A stretch of DNA of 64,000 bases from Epiperipatus broadwayi (taxonomy: Eukaryota > Onychophora > Udeonychophora > Euonychophora > Peripatidae). The DNA lies in assembly GCA_028023455.1 (NCBI GenBank), contig JAQFVV010012476.1, positions 3,221,555-3,285,554 on the forward strand. Reading direction: 5' to 3'. The notes beneath the pieces are model-generated. The model had not been told where the DNA came from, did no database searches, and was given only the letters and a program-made list of their open reading frames with translations. The first letter of the stretch is position 1, and every line of letters starts with the position of its first letter. Positions 1-12,605 of this stretch are shown one piece after another. A program made the translations under genes and the position numbers.

Positions 1-24
1 TTAAATATATAAATTAATATACTG

Positions 25-716
25 TACAGGCTTACACACACCTGTACATATATAATGTAATATAAGGGATTCGAACTCAGACTTTCACACAACCCTCAAA
101 CTCTCTTTGCATGCTAAACCAGAAATCATCAGTTGGTCCAGATTACTATCCTCACACATATATACAATCAGTACTCATCTTTATATTAAAATAGCCAATC
201 TTTATACTTTAATGGATAGGCTTCAAACTACTCCAACCCACAACTTTTCAGTCATCCACTTCATTGAAAGTCTGATGATGGAACATTCAAAGCCCATGTT
301 AGTGCCAAGGTTGTCATCCTATCCATGTTGACCACTTAGTCATTCTGACCCCCTCATGTTGTACTGGAGAATAATCCATTTACATACATATGCAAGGGAT
401 GGGCAGACCTTTAAAGCACTATGTTTTTAAATATGTAAATTAATGAAATGGATGGCTGAAAAGTTGTGGGTTGGAGTAGTTTGAAGATTGACTATCTTAA
501 TATAAAATTGAACACTGATTGTATATAAGTGTGAGGATAGTAATCTGAACCAAGTGATGATTGCTGGTTTAGCATGAAATATGTATATTGGTGATTATTT
601 ATCTTTTCAACATGTGTATGATCAGGTGGGACAGCAATATGAGATGGCATGGAAAGTTGAGGGTTAAAAGTTGAAGGTTATGTGAAAGTCTGAGTTCATA
701 ATCCTTATATTAAATT
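25..716. repeat. Foldback element, family F2, copy 1
   Basis: Imperfect inverted repeat of about 690 bp. The left arm has actcagactttcacac near 77 and gttggtccagattac near 132; their reverse complements lie near 680-700 (gtgaaagtctgagtt) and 536-560 (gtaatctgaaccaa). The centre (200-400) carries a motif around 270 with tgatgatgg. Related copies occur near 948, 15645 and 28770. No ORF of note: a 74-codon frame at 107-331 runs through the arm and is not conserved in other copies. A non-autonomous DNA transposon or MITE-like hairpin is the simplest reading. The terminus probably starts at acaggctt, because the copies at 950 and 16270 share it. Confidence 0.7.
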
Positions 717-947
717 CAAATATAGTGAATTGTAGTCATTTGTTATCTATAATTATAATTTACAAATTTTTCAATGTAAACCAATAGTTGCCATGAAACT
801 CATTTTACATCCTGAAATTCTTTTCGAAACAAATTTGTAAACACAAATGTTGTGCTAAGTTATGAAATTTGACTTTATTAAATTCGAGCTCAGGGACTCC
901 ACCTTTTTTATAGTTATGCTTTTTGTTCTGAAATATAAATTTTTTCT

Positions 948-1150
948 ACAGTACAGGCTTTTTCATACCTGCACTTCTATATGTAATATATAGAGTTTGA
1001 ACTCAGACTTTCACACATCCCTCAACCATCCATGCTATCTCATACCTCTGATACTCTTGATCACACATATGTCAAAAAGATAAATAATCACCAATATATG
1101 TATTTTGTGCTAAACCAGCACTCATCTGTTGGTCCGGATTATTATTATGA
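948..1150. repeat. Foldback family F2, half copy
   Basis: A single arm of the F2 hairpin. It has the terminal acaggctt, then gaactcagactttcacac, then ccagcactcatctgttggtcc. It ends abruptly at about 1150 with no opposing arm. It is probably a truncated insertion or a deletion product. Confidence 0.6.
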
Positions 1151-1270
1151 TTATTACTGTGAGTAATTTAGTATAAATAAAAACATAAGTAAATAAACCA
1201 TGCTTAAGTAACATTTGAAAATATTTTTAATTCTTATAGACAAATCTTTACGGTAAGAATATTTTTTTAG

Positions 1271-1571
1271 AAAATAAAAAAGATTTTTAAAGCACGTTTT
1301 GAAAATGGAATTGTAAGTAAGACTAGAGTCGAGAATGCAGAAGATATATCATATGACATCAATAATATTTCAAATATTTTAGAAGCAACAGGGAAGAGCA
1401 CAAATAATGTACAAAAATTATATTACGCACTAATGACTACGCCACCAACATCAATTGAATTGGAACGAGCTTTTTCTGCAACTGGTCTTTTCATCACGAA
1501 AATTCAGTCACCTTTAAAATTTTAGCACTATTGACAATTTAGGTTTTTTAAAAAATTATTATAAAAATTAA
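1271..1571 (+). pseudogene. hAT transposase C-terminal dimerisation domain relic
   Basis: Reading from 1271 gives an open frame of 84 codons to a TAG at 1523-1525. Near its end is TPPTSIELERAFSATG followed by TKIQS, the signature of the hAT C-terminal dimerisation region (S/E-R-x-F-S-x-x-G followed by a T-K segment). After a one-base slip the family-typical tail continues from 1524 as STIDNLGFLKNYYKN and stops at about 1571. This fragment is the end of a DNA-transposon protein; the BED finger and the catalytic DDE part are absent upstream. The frame is preceded by a T-run ending in AG at 1262-1270, which could be a splice acceptor or chance. Downstream at 1790-1815, ggga/tcc-type short repeats resemble hAT subterminal sequence. 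The frameshift makes it inactive. Confidence 0.75.
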
Positions 1572-3391
1572 TGTTTCATTTTTTATTATATTTTATTCAA
1601 ATTAATATGAATTTTTTTTTTGTTTGTAATGAATTATTTTGTATTTACGTTTTTTGCATTAAAAAAATGATCTTTTTTTTTTTTAAAAAAACTCATAGTT
1701 AATTTTTGTGTATTGGTTTGAACTGAAAAAAATTACTTCACTCACAACAACACAACATGCACTAAGTGGGTTAATTTGTGCTTATTACCGGATCTTGGGA
1801 AATCCTGGAATCCTAGGAATAGAATCATTTCTATCACAGAATCATGGGATTTGATTTTTATGAGAAACGAGAAACCCTAATTTCATATACAATAAACCCT
1901 TACACATTAATGTTCCTTTTCAAGCCAGAACATTTCATATGGGATAAAGTTTTTTTTACTTATCTATTTAGATAATTAGATAGCAAATTAAAAGTATATA
2001 TATATTTAATTGTCTCATGATGCCAGATGGTGTGAAAATAATTTTGCTGCATTAAAAAACTGTTACCATTGACTAGTATTTATTTCACCTGGAATTCAGT
2101 CTAAATGATAAATGTATTTTATTTATATAGTACACTAGCTTGCTCATATTAAAAATATATTTACATGAAATAATAATACATGAGTTATCAATAGCAGTAT
2201 AGCAAAAAATATAACTTTTTATAACCAGTTATACTACTGAGTTAAATCAACTTTTTAATATTTTAGTTTAAAAATATTTTTCACATGTTAAACTAATTTT
2301 TAAAAATGACTATACAATTTTAACATCATGGTATGTTGGTCACACTCCACTTGCAAGTTAGAAAATAAATACATGGTACAAATACAATTTAATTAATTTA
2401 AAATACATTTACAAAATCAATTTTTACCCCACTTTATAAACACTATAATTCTCTCCATTTCTGTAGAATATTTTTCAATATGTAGGTTAGTACTGGTTTA
2501 AATTTTTCCCCCAATATCTGTAATTTTTTTATCAGTGCTGTCCTCTTTTTGCATTTTTATGAACTCATTCAAAAAATATTTTATGTAATTCTCCACAAAA
2601 GTAGAAAAGAAATTGTACAAAAATCATCAAGATTGGTGCAATATTTGTTGAGTAATTAAGTAACAAACAAACAAACTTTCATATTTAAATAGTACTAAGG
2701 ATTATGACAATAGTAAGCTCTTCATACAGTAATGCTACCCAGTGTGAGCCTTACTAATCAATGATGCAAGAAAGTTTAATTCATAGAAAATGGTGATTAT
2801 GTGATATTTTTATATTGGTTATGGTAGTATATTTCACAAGGTTAACAAAAATAAGTACTTATTGATCTTAGCTTGTTAATTTAAATTTAAACCAATGAAA
2901 CTAAAAATTCTATGACCGCTTTGCTGACTTCAAATTTCACACATATTGATATCTATATTCTATTTTCATAATATTTCATCAACCTTATCTCTAGGTATGT
3001 ACTTTGAAATATCAATTATAGGCATATAATCTGAAATAAATAGGAAGATTTTGAAAACTGAATCAATTCAAGAAGTAATATGCTTTGACTTTTATGAGTT
3101 GTTACCATTTCCTAAATTGCAAGCTATAGAGGCAGATTGTGCAATATACAAATCATAAAGACAACTGGAAGCATATTGTATCTTAAATTAATTAAAAACT
3201 TTATTTTGATCAATTTCACATTGTTAAATTTTTATATTTTAAATTAAATTTAAAATCTCTTTTCCTATTATAAATATCAAGTAATTAATTTTTTATGAAA
3301 CCAAGTAAAAAAAACCTTAGGTATTTGTAAACATATAACAATAAAAATTTATACACAGATTCCTAGATATTGTTTACTCAATATGTAAACT
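1572..3391. other. AT-rich interval, mostly unassigned
   Basis: No credible coding region. A patch at 1790-1880 with imperfect repeats of gggaaatcc and ggaatcc may be the 3' end of the hAT element. A diverged fragment of foldback family F1 lies at about 2705-2775 (ctcttcatacagtaatgc, then ctaatcaatgatgc). The rest is simple AT-rich DNA. Confidence 0.4.
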
Positions 3392-4582
3392 TCATCATCA
3401 TCATCATCAACCATTATCAATCCACTACCGGATGAAAGTCTCTCCAAGTTTAATCCATCTTCTCTGATCTTTAACTTCTCTTCTCCACATCACCCCTGAA
3501 CACTTTCTTATTTCATCCATCCATTTCACATGTGATCTCTTTTTGGGTCTTTTACAATCTCTTGAAATCCAGTTTAAGATTTCAATTGTCCATTTCTTTT
3601 AAAAATAAGTCCAGCCAAACTCCAGTTTTTCAAGTTTTTCAATGAGGTCAGTAACATCTGTTTGTTCTCTTAACCATGTATTGTATTTTCAATCTCTTCT
3701 TGTTACTCCCAACATGCATCTTTCCAAACTTCTTTGAGTGCTATGAAGTCTCTGTATTGTTCTTCTGTTAAGTGTCCAAGTCTCAGATCCATAAGTAAAA
3801 ATTGGTAATACACATTTATTAAAACCTTCCTTTTCAAACATATAGGCATATTTCCTTTCAGTATCAAGTTATTTCTACCAAAAGCACTTCAACCAAGTTT
3901 AATTCTATGATTAATTTCATCCATTATGTTTCCATCTGTATTAATAATCTGACCAAGGTATTTATAGCTGTTAATTTTTTCTAACTCATCATAATCAATC
4001 TTTATTTTTATATTTTGAGAAAATCCATTAAACATTACTTTAGTCTGTTTAACATTTATCTTTAGTCCTATTTTTCTACTTTCATCTGATAACTCCTGCA
4101 GCTCTAAAGCATTATTTGCAAAAAAAAAAAACAAAAAAAACAGCTACATTATCTTCAAAATCTAAATGACTTAAATAATCCCCATTTCTTTCATTTCCTT
4201 AGATTTTCATTGTAATCCATAAAATACTTTTTGCAGCACTGCTGTAAAAAGTTTTGGAGATATGTAGTTACCTTGTTTTATCCCCTTCTCAATGTTGACT
4301 TTCCCAGTATCATTATGTAACCTAATTGTTGCGGTTGCACTTTTATAAATATTCTTAATATATGACAATATCCTAGATCTATACCTTGATGATCCAATGC
4401 TTTAATCACTGAAGAAATGTTTATAGAATCAAATGCCTTTTCATAATCTACGAATCCAAAGCATAATGGCAACTCATATTCATTTGTCCTTTCTATAACA
4501 TCTCTCAATACCTGGATATGATTTACTGTACTAAAACCATTTTTAAATCCATCTTGTTCTCTTGGTTGGTGGAAATCCAATG
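3392..4582 (-). pseudogene. RTE-type LINE, 3' fragment (reverse transcriptase and tail)
   Basis: Read on the minus strand. The 5' side (4580-4278) encodes a piece of reverse transcriptase with QREQDGFKNGFSTVNHIQ followed by CFGFVDYEKAFDSINIS, which is motif A with the catalytic Asp in the F-V-D-Y-E-K-A-F-D context of RTE elements. The next part (4134-3889) encodes the connection segment with QTKVMFNGFS, YKYLGQIIN and EINHRIKLG. The 3' end finishes in a TGATGA-type microsatellite at 3392-3410, as RTE elements do. The FADD segment between the two parts is disrupted near 4120-4145, where an A-run interrupts the frame. 5'-truncated and frameshifted. The same family appears at 26700, 31580, 40621 and 44057. 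Confidence 0.85.
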
Positions 4583-6482
4583 TCTACTTACATTCTTATA
4601 TATCAGGCGGAAAGTGAAATTCATTATGTATATAAATTATAGTTAATCTTAATATTGGGTGATGTAAAGCAAATTCTGCTGCAGTTGAAGAACACTTTAA
4701 ATTAATTGGTGAATTTGATTATTAAAAATAATAACCTTGATTTTTTTGTGTAATGTGTATGTTTATGATATAAAAGGAACATGCATGTTTATTATATAAC
4801 TATTGTGTGAAGAGGATGCCAAGGAATGTTACCCCATCACCTAACGATAAGAAACTGTCATAACTGTTCCACCTGTCTTAATTAAGGCAGAAATGTATCC
4901 TATGCATTGCTGATAATCCTCAAATTATTTAAATAAAGTCTACTAATATTGATTATATGAATTTTTAGAAATAAAAAAAATCCATATAAAATCCAAATAA
5001 CATAAATATAATTAAAATCACATAAGCTTTTTTTTGATCAGAGATATATAAGGTTGCAAAACAAAGGCCTAACAGCTTCTCAAAGAAGAACTATGAAATA
5101 AATGGTAGCACCCATAGATGCCTATTTTTTAGCCATAGTTGAACTGTAGATGCATATAGCCATATAGCTGGTTATCATCTACTTTAAAAAAATCTTAAGC
5201 CTCTAGAAAAATTGCTTTCATCCCAGCACTGAACCCAGTGTCATAGATACAGCAGGAAGAGGAGATTTCTTATCACTGTGGGAACATTCTAGTGATGATG
5301 TAAAGTGATTTGTACCAGTTTAAAATAGCAGATCATAGACATGGCAGGGTGTCCTTGCTCTGCAATGTGTGGGTTTTAATAATGATGTGAACTGTTTAAA
5401 TTGTGAAACATGTCGCAAAATATTTGACTTGATAAAGTTAATAATTTCTAGCCATTTCCATATCGACTGTTATTCAGAAGTGATTAGGCAATAAATATTG
5501 TTGATCATTTCTACTAAGGTTTCATTCTGATTCTTTTATGTATCCAGATTGCAATGTTCATTTCTCAGGTTTAAAGTATTGTAACTCAATTATAGTTTAT
5601 GATATAATATTTAATTATTGCAATTTTATTTACAAGTATAAACTTTTCTGCAGTCATGTCTTTGACACCATTTACTTCTTAAAATTACGTTAATGATTAT
5701 TACTGATCATTTATTAAGCTAAATTTTTTATCCCTAACCTACATATAAACTTTAAACCTTAGATAAAGATTAATATATCTGTATTCTAATTTAATCATAA
5801 ACACATGGTTTTATTAATGCAAATACATCATTCTTTTTTCCAGGTGCATTATTTTTTCTTTTTAGATAATCTGGTACAACTGAAGTGTGGTGGTTCAAAA
5901 TTAATATCTCGTTATTAAAAGAAAAGTTGTTTTTAGGAATAAGAAGAAATGTTGCAACTATTAGTAAAAAAGAAGGATAACATCATGTAAGGTATGGAAA
6001 AGTTCGACACATATATTATATAGCAACAAAAACAAAAAATTCCTAACAAGAATAACTTTTGATTTTTCAAGCAATTTAAATAAAACGAGACATTCAATTA
6101 AATCCATAAAAAAGAAAAAAAACATTTCCTGGAAATGATAGAATTTTTATTGATATCTTAAATGAAAACAGTAAAGAAAAAATGATGGAAATTTATTCAA
6201 GGTGGGGAGCTTTTTCTCTTCCAAGGGCCATTAGGATATTTATAATATTATTCATGGTTCATATAAAATTATTGACTTAAAAATACCTGTTATATTTGAT
6301 CAAAAATTTAATTAATTTATCTTGAATCATTTTGATTGGGTAATGTTTTCACTTGGAGGGCCAAATTCAACCTTTCTTTTTTTAAATGAGAACCACATTT
6401 GTTTTTGAGTATTAAAAATAAAGTAATAATATCATTATTAATGATTGTTATTAAATACTAATTTTTAAACTAGTCTTGTAAC
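4583..6482. other. Unassigned AT-rich interval
   Basis: No gene, RNA or recognisable repeat found. A moderately less AT-rich stretch at about 5220-5420 has no open frame of note. Confidence 0.3.
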
Positions 6483-7193
6483 TATTTCTTGATATCATCA
6501 CATGATCATCATCTTTTATACTAGCACATAATTGTTTTTAAACAAGGCAAAACTCTCCATACAGTAGTGCCACTCTGTGCCAACCAGAGTAATCAATGGA
6601 TGCCAGAAGGCTTGTGCATAAAATCCCTATCTAATGCCTACTCATCCAATATCCCCAGACTAGTTTCTGGCTTGTGGGCTTCATCAGTGAGGAGCTTTGG
6701 ATCTGAGAGCACTGCACCTAGATCTTAGGATCTAATGCAACCCTCCAGCAACCACCTTTTACCTCTACTTAACTACAAAACTATGAGAATGAAATTGAAA
6801 ACACAATAATATTTTCAATCTAAGCTCAATATTTTATATAGTCATATGGGTTGGAACTCATAAATATATGGGTGCTGAACTGAGTTCAAACCCATATAAA
6901 TATATAAGCTATTGAGCTTAGATTGACAATATTGTGTTTTAAATTTCATTCTCATAGTTTTGTAGTTAAGTAGAGATAAAAGGTGGTTTCTGGAGAGTTG
7001 CATTAGATCCTAAGATCTAGGTGCAGTGCTCTCAGATCCAAAGCTCCTCAATGATGAAGGCCACAAGCCAGAAACTAGTCGGGGGATATTGGATGAGTAG
7101 GCATTAGATAGGGATTTTATGCACAAGCCTTCCGGCATGGTTGGCACAGGATGGCACTACTGTATGGAGAGTTTTGCCTTGTTATTTCTTGAT
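6483..7193. repeat. Foldback element F1, longest copy, with flanking direct repeats
   Basis: The element occupies 6494-7182 (689 bp). The left arm has ggcaaaactctccatacag near 6545 and the right arm ends ctgtatggagagttttgcc near 7161-7178; the two arms are near-perfect reverse complements for about 300 bp, meeting around 6860. The direct repeat TATTTCTTGAT flanks it at 6483-6493 and 7183-7193, consistent with a target duplication of at least 8 bp. The left end also carries an extra non-palindromic terminus (catcacatgatcatc) shared with other F1 copies. No coding capacity. Best read as a non-autonomous DNA transposon. Confidence 0.8.
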
Positions 7194-7489
7194 GTATTTA
7201 TATTATCAAATTTTCTTTTTTTCTTCTGGGTAGATTAATTCTACAGCAGCTAAGATACAGATTTTTATAAATCCCCTTCAGAAAATGATTTCAAATATTC
7301 TGCTTTTTAAAAAAAATTATATAACTTGCTTCCACAGAATTTTCTCACATGTTTATACATTTTTTAAAATACACCAATCATTTGATGACACTCTTTTTCA
7401 AGTTTTCTACTTTAATATTTTCCCTCCCCAACACCCTTGTTGTAATCAGAATGTTTTGATAAATAGTGGCTCTTAATGATTTCACAAGC

Positions 7490-7712
7490 ATGTGATGTGA
7501 TGTACTGTAGCTTCTTCTTAAATGAAGTCAAGAATCTCTCAGCAATTATACCCAGAGAAACCTGTTAGTTACTTTATTTTCCATTCCCCAGTCTAAGTTT
7601 TACCATATTCTGCTCCATCCCATTTCCACAACATAATCTTTGTCAACTCTATGGCCTTTATATTTAAATCCCCTTATTTTCCCCCAAACCCAGCATAAAA
7701 ACCAATAATCCA
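7490..7712 (-). repeat. Dispersed repeat F6, copy 1
   Basis: Reverse complement of 24373-24593. Landmarks are catcccatttccacaac near 7615, ccaaacccagcataaaaac near 7685 and a gatgtgatgtac end near 7495. Both copies sit beside F1 elements. It contains no ORF worth reporting and its class is unknown. Confidence 0.6.
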
Positions 7713-10700
7713 CTTTCTGTATAATCCCTTTTTTCATATTCATTCTTCCATAACTTCATTATTTATACCCGTTCTGTTTTCAAGCATTTGCATTCAATTA
7801 GCAGTAGCATGATTGCCATGTGCTACTGCTGATTCATTGAAATTAAAATTTCTTTTTTCTTTTTAAAATTATGGAAAAACCACAAGACTGATGGTTAGAA
7901 ACACCCATGATTCACTGTGCCTCGAATTCCTTTTTAAAATGGCATATAGCATGTTAAAATCAGACAAAATTTGGAATTTTTATTAATATTTTATTAATAG
8001 GTTTATTTTTTTTCCTGCTCAGTTTAACAGATTGCAAAAAGACAAAGGCAGAATTTTATTATTGGTGAGACTTCTTAACAAAATGGATTCAAGATTCCTC
8101 AGTAATTTATAATTTCAAGGCCATCATTTTGACAATAAATATAATAATTTTTTTATTATTTACATTTTTTTTATTTGATAAATGTATAATTTATTAATGT
8201 GTTTGTATTTATATTAGTATATCTGTGTAGTATATAAATTATACTTGTATTCAAATGTAACAAAAGTAGTGATTTATATGCAATGTAATTTTGGGGCTCT
8301 GATCTAAGTTTAAGGCAACTTTGTTTTACAAACAATCATTTTCAAAAGGTTTACTAATTTATTAATGTGTTTATATTTGTATTAGTGTGTTTGTACTTGC
8401 ATATCTGTGTTTGTATAATAAGTAATTATTTTTATACATAAAATTAAAGTATTATAGAGCAGTGCAATGTAAATTTTAAGACTAATTATCAGATGTACAG
8501 AAAGGTTGCAGTTAATAAAGCAATTACACATTTACTAGACATAGTATCATGTGAAAATATAAACTCTTTAAACCAATAAAGAGAGATTTCAAGTGGTGTG
8601 TGTGGTGATAGATATAATGGTTATGTACACCACATGGAATTGTGTGCAGACAAAGAATCGAATCCTGATTCTTGCCTGTGCCTTGATACTCATGCTGTGG
8701 AGTCAGTAGTTTTACCACATCTTATTTCAAGTCTATAGCTAGCAAATGAGCTATATGGAAATAAATTATATCTCTGTGGGACAATAAATATAACAAGATA
8801 GCAGCACTGGTTTGCATAAAAAATATAAACATCACTGTTGTACACAAAAAATATAAAATGAAGAGAATGAAACTCATTTTATCAGTGATACAGACAGCAA
8901 TCTACAACTTCTAGTTTTGGATAAATAAGAAGCCAATTGTTATGATTACAAATGCATATCCATCTTCTGGAAATGATTTATTTAGTATCTTTTACTATCT
9001 ATTAGCATGGTGTTTTCTCAATGTCTGCAATTATGTTTTAAATAAAAGACTGTATTAGCTAATTATATATATATATATAACTAAATTTTTGATTAATTAC
9101 TGAAATATGTATTCCTTAATTTGCATTATAAATTTAATTTATATAGTATTTTTCACATTTATATATCTAAATTAGACTAATTTGATTTATTATAAATTTT
9201 TAAAAATAATTAAGACTTTGATTAACAGATATAATTTTTTTATATTTATTAATAGTTATTACTGCTCAAAGAGTACTAAATGATTTAATATTTAGCACAA
9301 AGTTAAATACAAATCATGGAATTCGTTAATATTTCACATTAATATCTTGATTAATACATTTTTGCAACAATAAATTATTTCAAAGTTAGAATCAATTAAT
9401 TTATGATAATTTATATATGTTTTACAGAATCATTACGTAGAAAGTACAATAAATTAACATTTCGTATTTCATAAATATATTTTTCAGCTGTTATATAATA
9501 TCATTTCCAGAATACTTCAATAACAGTATTTTTCATAAATCAATATTGCAGCATGTATACAAAGTATGTATGTATATAAGAGCTTGGCATGAGATGTAAC
9601 ATAATTTTTAAACAGTCAGATAAACATTCTCTCCTTTCAAAATCTTTATATTCTCCACAATAAACTCACCTACTTCTTATTCACTAGACTCATTTATTTT
9701 TCAGTCCTAGTTTTTCTTATCTCTTCCATCTCACTCTAGAACTATTTATTCCTTTTTTATAAAAATCTTTATTCTTTATTTTTTATTATTTTATTTTTAT
9801 TTATTTTTCTATTTATTGTAAGCCTAAGTACTGAAGATCCCATATGGTTTAATGTTATAACATCCACACTCTCATATTGAATAGTCATCTCTGAATCAGT
9901 ATGTGTTTTGAACAATATAGTTTAGCTGTACACAATAGAATTTTTAAGGTGATAATGTGATTGGATCATAGCTGATGATATGAGAGATGAAACAGTGTTT
10001 TGTACCTTTGTGAATTATCTTCGATGCTGCCCCTATCACAATGAAATCTTGCAAAACTGTTGGAAACATTATTTTGACCCATAGCTTCATGACTATATAG
10101 AGTCTGAATCAGTTCAAATATTTCAGTATCAGTTATGTTATCACAATGTTCAATCGTGTTCTAAGATATGATACGTAGTCATGTTTAATGTTGTAACATG
10201 TGATCCAGATGTGCTAATGCCTTGAAACATTTGCGATGAATAGCTCAATTATTATGGTATCTCACACTTGCACTGATTAGAGATGGTTTAGCAAGTAGCA
10301 AAAAGTATACTTATATTAATATTCTATACATGTGCATAAATGATTAATTTAAACCCCACAAAATATATAATAATAACTAATATTAAATAATTTAACTTGC
10401 ATCAGCTATAGAAATTTATAGTATCATTCACACGGCAATGTTTGATGAAAAATCAGCCAGTCTATATTTGATAAATGTTTTTGTCATACTTGATATCAGC
10501 AACAATCTGGCAACTGTTTCTCACTTCTCTAAACATGCAATTGTTATTCCTCTTTAAATACTATAAAAACATTCATTCAGATATTAAAGTTTTAGTTAAA
10601 TTACTACTAAATTTACATTAAAGCTTTAATATTAAATTGAATGTTGCAATTAAGATATAATACATATTGCTTTAATAGGTTAATTAGTTTTCAGGCTGTT

Positions 10701-10800
10701 GATAATGTCAGTTATTGACAGAAATATATACCCAGTAGACATTGCTCATTTTTCATCAAACATTTTCACTTGAAATATCGTAAAAACTATTTTAAATGTT
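7713..10800. other. Unassigned AT-rich interval
   Basis: Long AT-rich stretch with no credible exon. It holds a possible tRNA-like relic at 8590-8715, listed separately, and a short TA run at about 9064-9080. Otherwise nothing recognised. Confidence 0.3.
8590..8715 (-). repeat. Possible tRNA-derived SINE relic
   Basis: On the minus strand a box-B-like string, ggattcgattctt, lies about 50 bases downstream of gtggtaaaactactgactc, which could be a decayed box A. The layout is that of an old tRNA-derived SINE head. There is no clear poly-A tail or target duplication, so this is tentative. Confidence 0.25.
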
Positions 10801-10801
10801 A

Positions 10802-10832
10802 AAACAGGCAAAACTCTCCATACAGTATTAAA
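10802..10832. repeat. F1 terminal fragment
   Basis: About 30 bases (aggcaaaactctccatacag) identical to the F1 arm end, then unrelated sequence. It is a truncated or excised remnant. Confidence 0.55.
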
Positions 10833-11845
10833 TGTTTCAAGTTAAATTATTATTACATATTGCTAAATATATATATATATATCAGCTGACACAGGTGCAT
10901 TCGGATTGAGATAAAGTGAAAAGATGCACTGATAAAAGCAAAAAACTTCAATATATATGTGTATGAGTGCACATACATAGTAAGTACTAATATCAGTTTG
11001 CTGGCTAAGTTTGAGTTAACTCGAGATTCCACTTTTAATAGTATATTTTCCTTATTTTTAATGTTAAAATTATGATTTTGCATTTTTTTAAAGGTTAAAA
11101 AAAGTTCTATAAGATGCTGCCCTCTCTTGAATTATTTTACAAGTAAAAAATCAATAAAACTGTCATTAAAGGTCTAACAAAAGACGCAGCACTTCCCATT
11201 TTTAATTCTGATTGGCTATTAGCTTTTGACAACAAAGAAAATGGATTTTCAATAACTAAAGAGTTGCGTTTTCTTTACTTTCATTTCGAAAATGATAAAT
11301 GAATGTTTTAGACCAGTTTAAAATTATTTTTTGACAAATTATAAATTATTTTGATAAAATAAGCTAAAAAATAAAATTATTTTAGAAAAATAGTTAAGAC
11401 TTTAGCAAAAATTATTTATTTTTCAGCAGCATAAAATTGGGGGGGGGAACTTACACCATGAAACTGTTTGGTTGGGTATTATGTTCATTTAAGGTTTGCC
11501 GGTATCTAATATTTTTATAATTATAAATAAAAGTTTATTTTTGAAAGAACTTTCATTCACTTTCCTAACTTGACAAATTATTAATAAACTTTTTACAAAT
11601 GAAACTAAGTGAATATAATATTAAAAGATGAGTATATTTTGACACTTGAGTTTGTGAGTTGACCAATTAGAAGTTTAGAGTTTTACCTCACTTGGCCAAT
11701 AAAATTAATCACTAATGAATAAGATATAATTTGGTATTTGATTATTTTTTTATGCAATTAATGTTAAGATACATTTGATTTTTAAAAGAAATTGTAAATA
11801 TGAAGAAATGATATATAATACAAATAGGTCCAAACAAATGTGTAT

Positions 11846-11883
<38 letters not shown>

Positions 11884-12394
11884 ATATATCCACATATATA
11901 TATATATATATATGTGGATATATAATAATTTAAAAAACTTTCATTAACATAAATGCAAAAAAATGTATGCATACATAAATAAATATGCTTTACAAAGTAC
12001 TCAATAAATAATAGTTTAGTCTAATGCATTTCTAATGCTATGTACCATAATTATGTCTATTTTTTTAAAAAAAAAGCAATGTTAGGGTTGAGATTATAAT
12101 GACTATGATTATGGTTCTAAACACTGAAAATTCATCAAGCTAAACTAAACTAATATTATATTCTATTATTTATTGGTTATTTTGTAAAGTATATTTATGA
12201 ACATTTGCATACATTTTATTATATCTACATTCATGCAAATGTGAAATTAGTATAGCTTAATGAATGTAATTAAGAGAAATTAATTACTCTTCTTCCGATT
12301 ATAAGTAAATAACTCTCTTTTACCACAAATATGCCATCTATTGTAAGCTTTAATAACTAATAGATACGCATAGTAATGGTTAATAAATACCTAT
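10833..12394. other. AT-rich interval with a TA-hairpin microsatellite
   Basis: Contains a (TA)n tract at 11849-11879, followed by a perfect palindrome at about 11879-11930 in which tatatatccacata is mirrored by tatgtggatatata around a TA core. A G-run lies at about 11440. No gene seen. Confidence 0.5.
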
Positions 12395-12605
12395 TCAGTG
12401 TTATTCTATTCAAATTGCTCAGACTAGTTTGTAGCTTATAGTTCTTATCAGTGAGAAGCTTCAGAACTTGAAAAACTGTACCCGGACCTTTATAATCAAA
12501 TGTATTATCCTTATAGAAGCCAGCATTTACCTCTCTATTTTACTACCTGGCTATCATGCCAAATTGAAAAACATATTTTTAATCTAAGCACAGTTTAATT
12601 TTGAA
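12395..12605. repeat. F1 foldback, strongly diverged copy
   Basis: Follows the F1 left arm in order with many substitutions: gactagtttgtagctt, tatcagtgagaagctt, then tttacctctctattttac and caaattgaaaaac. It is clearly older than the copies at 6494 or 28846. Confidence 0.5.
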
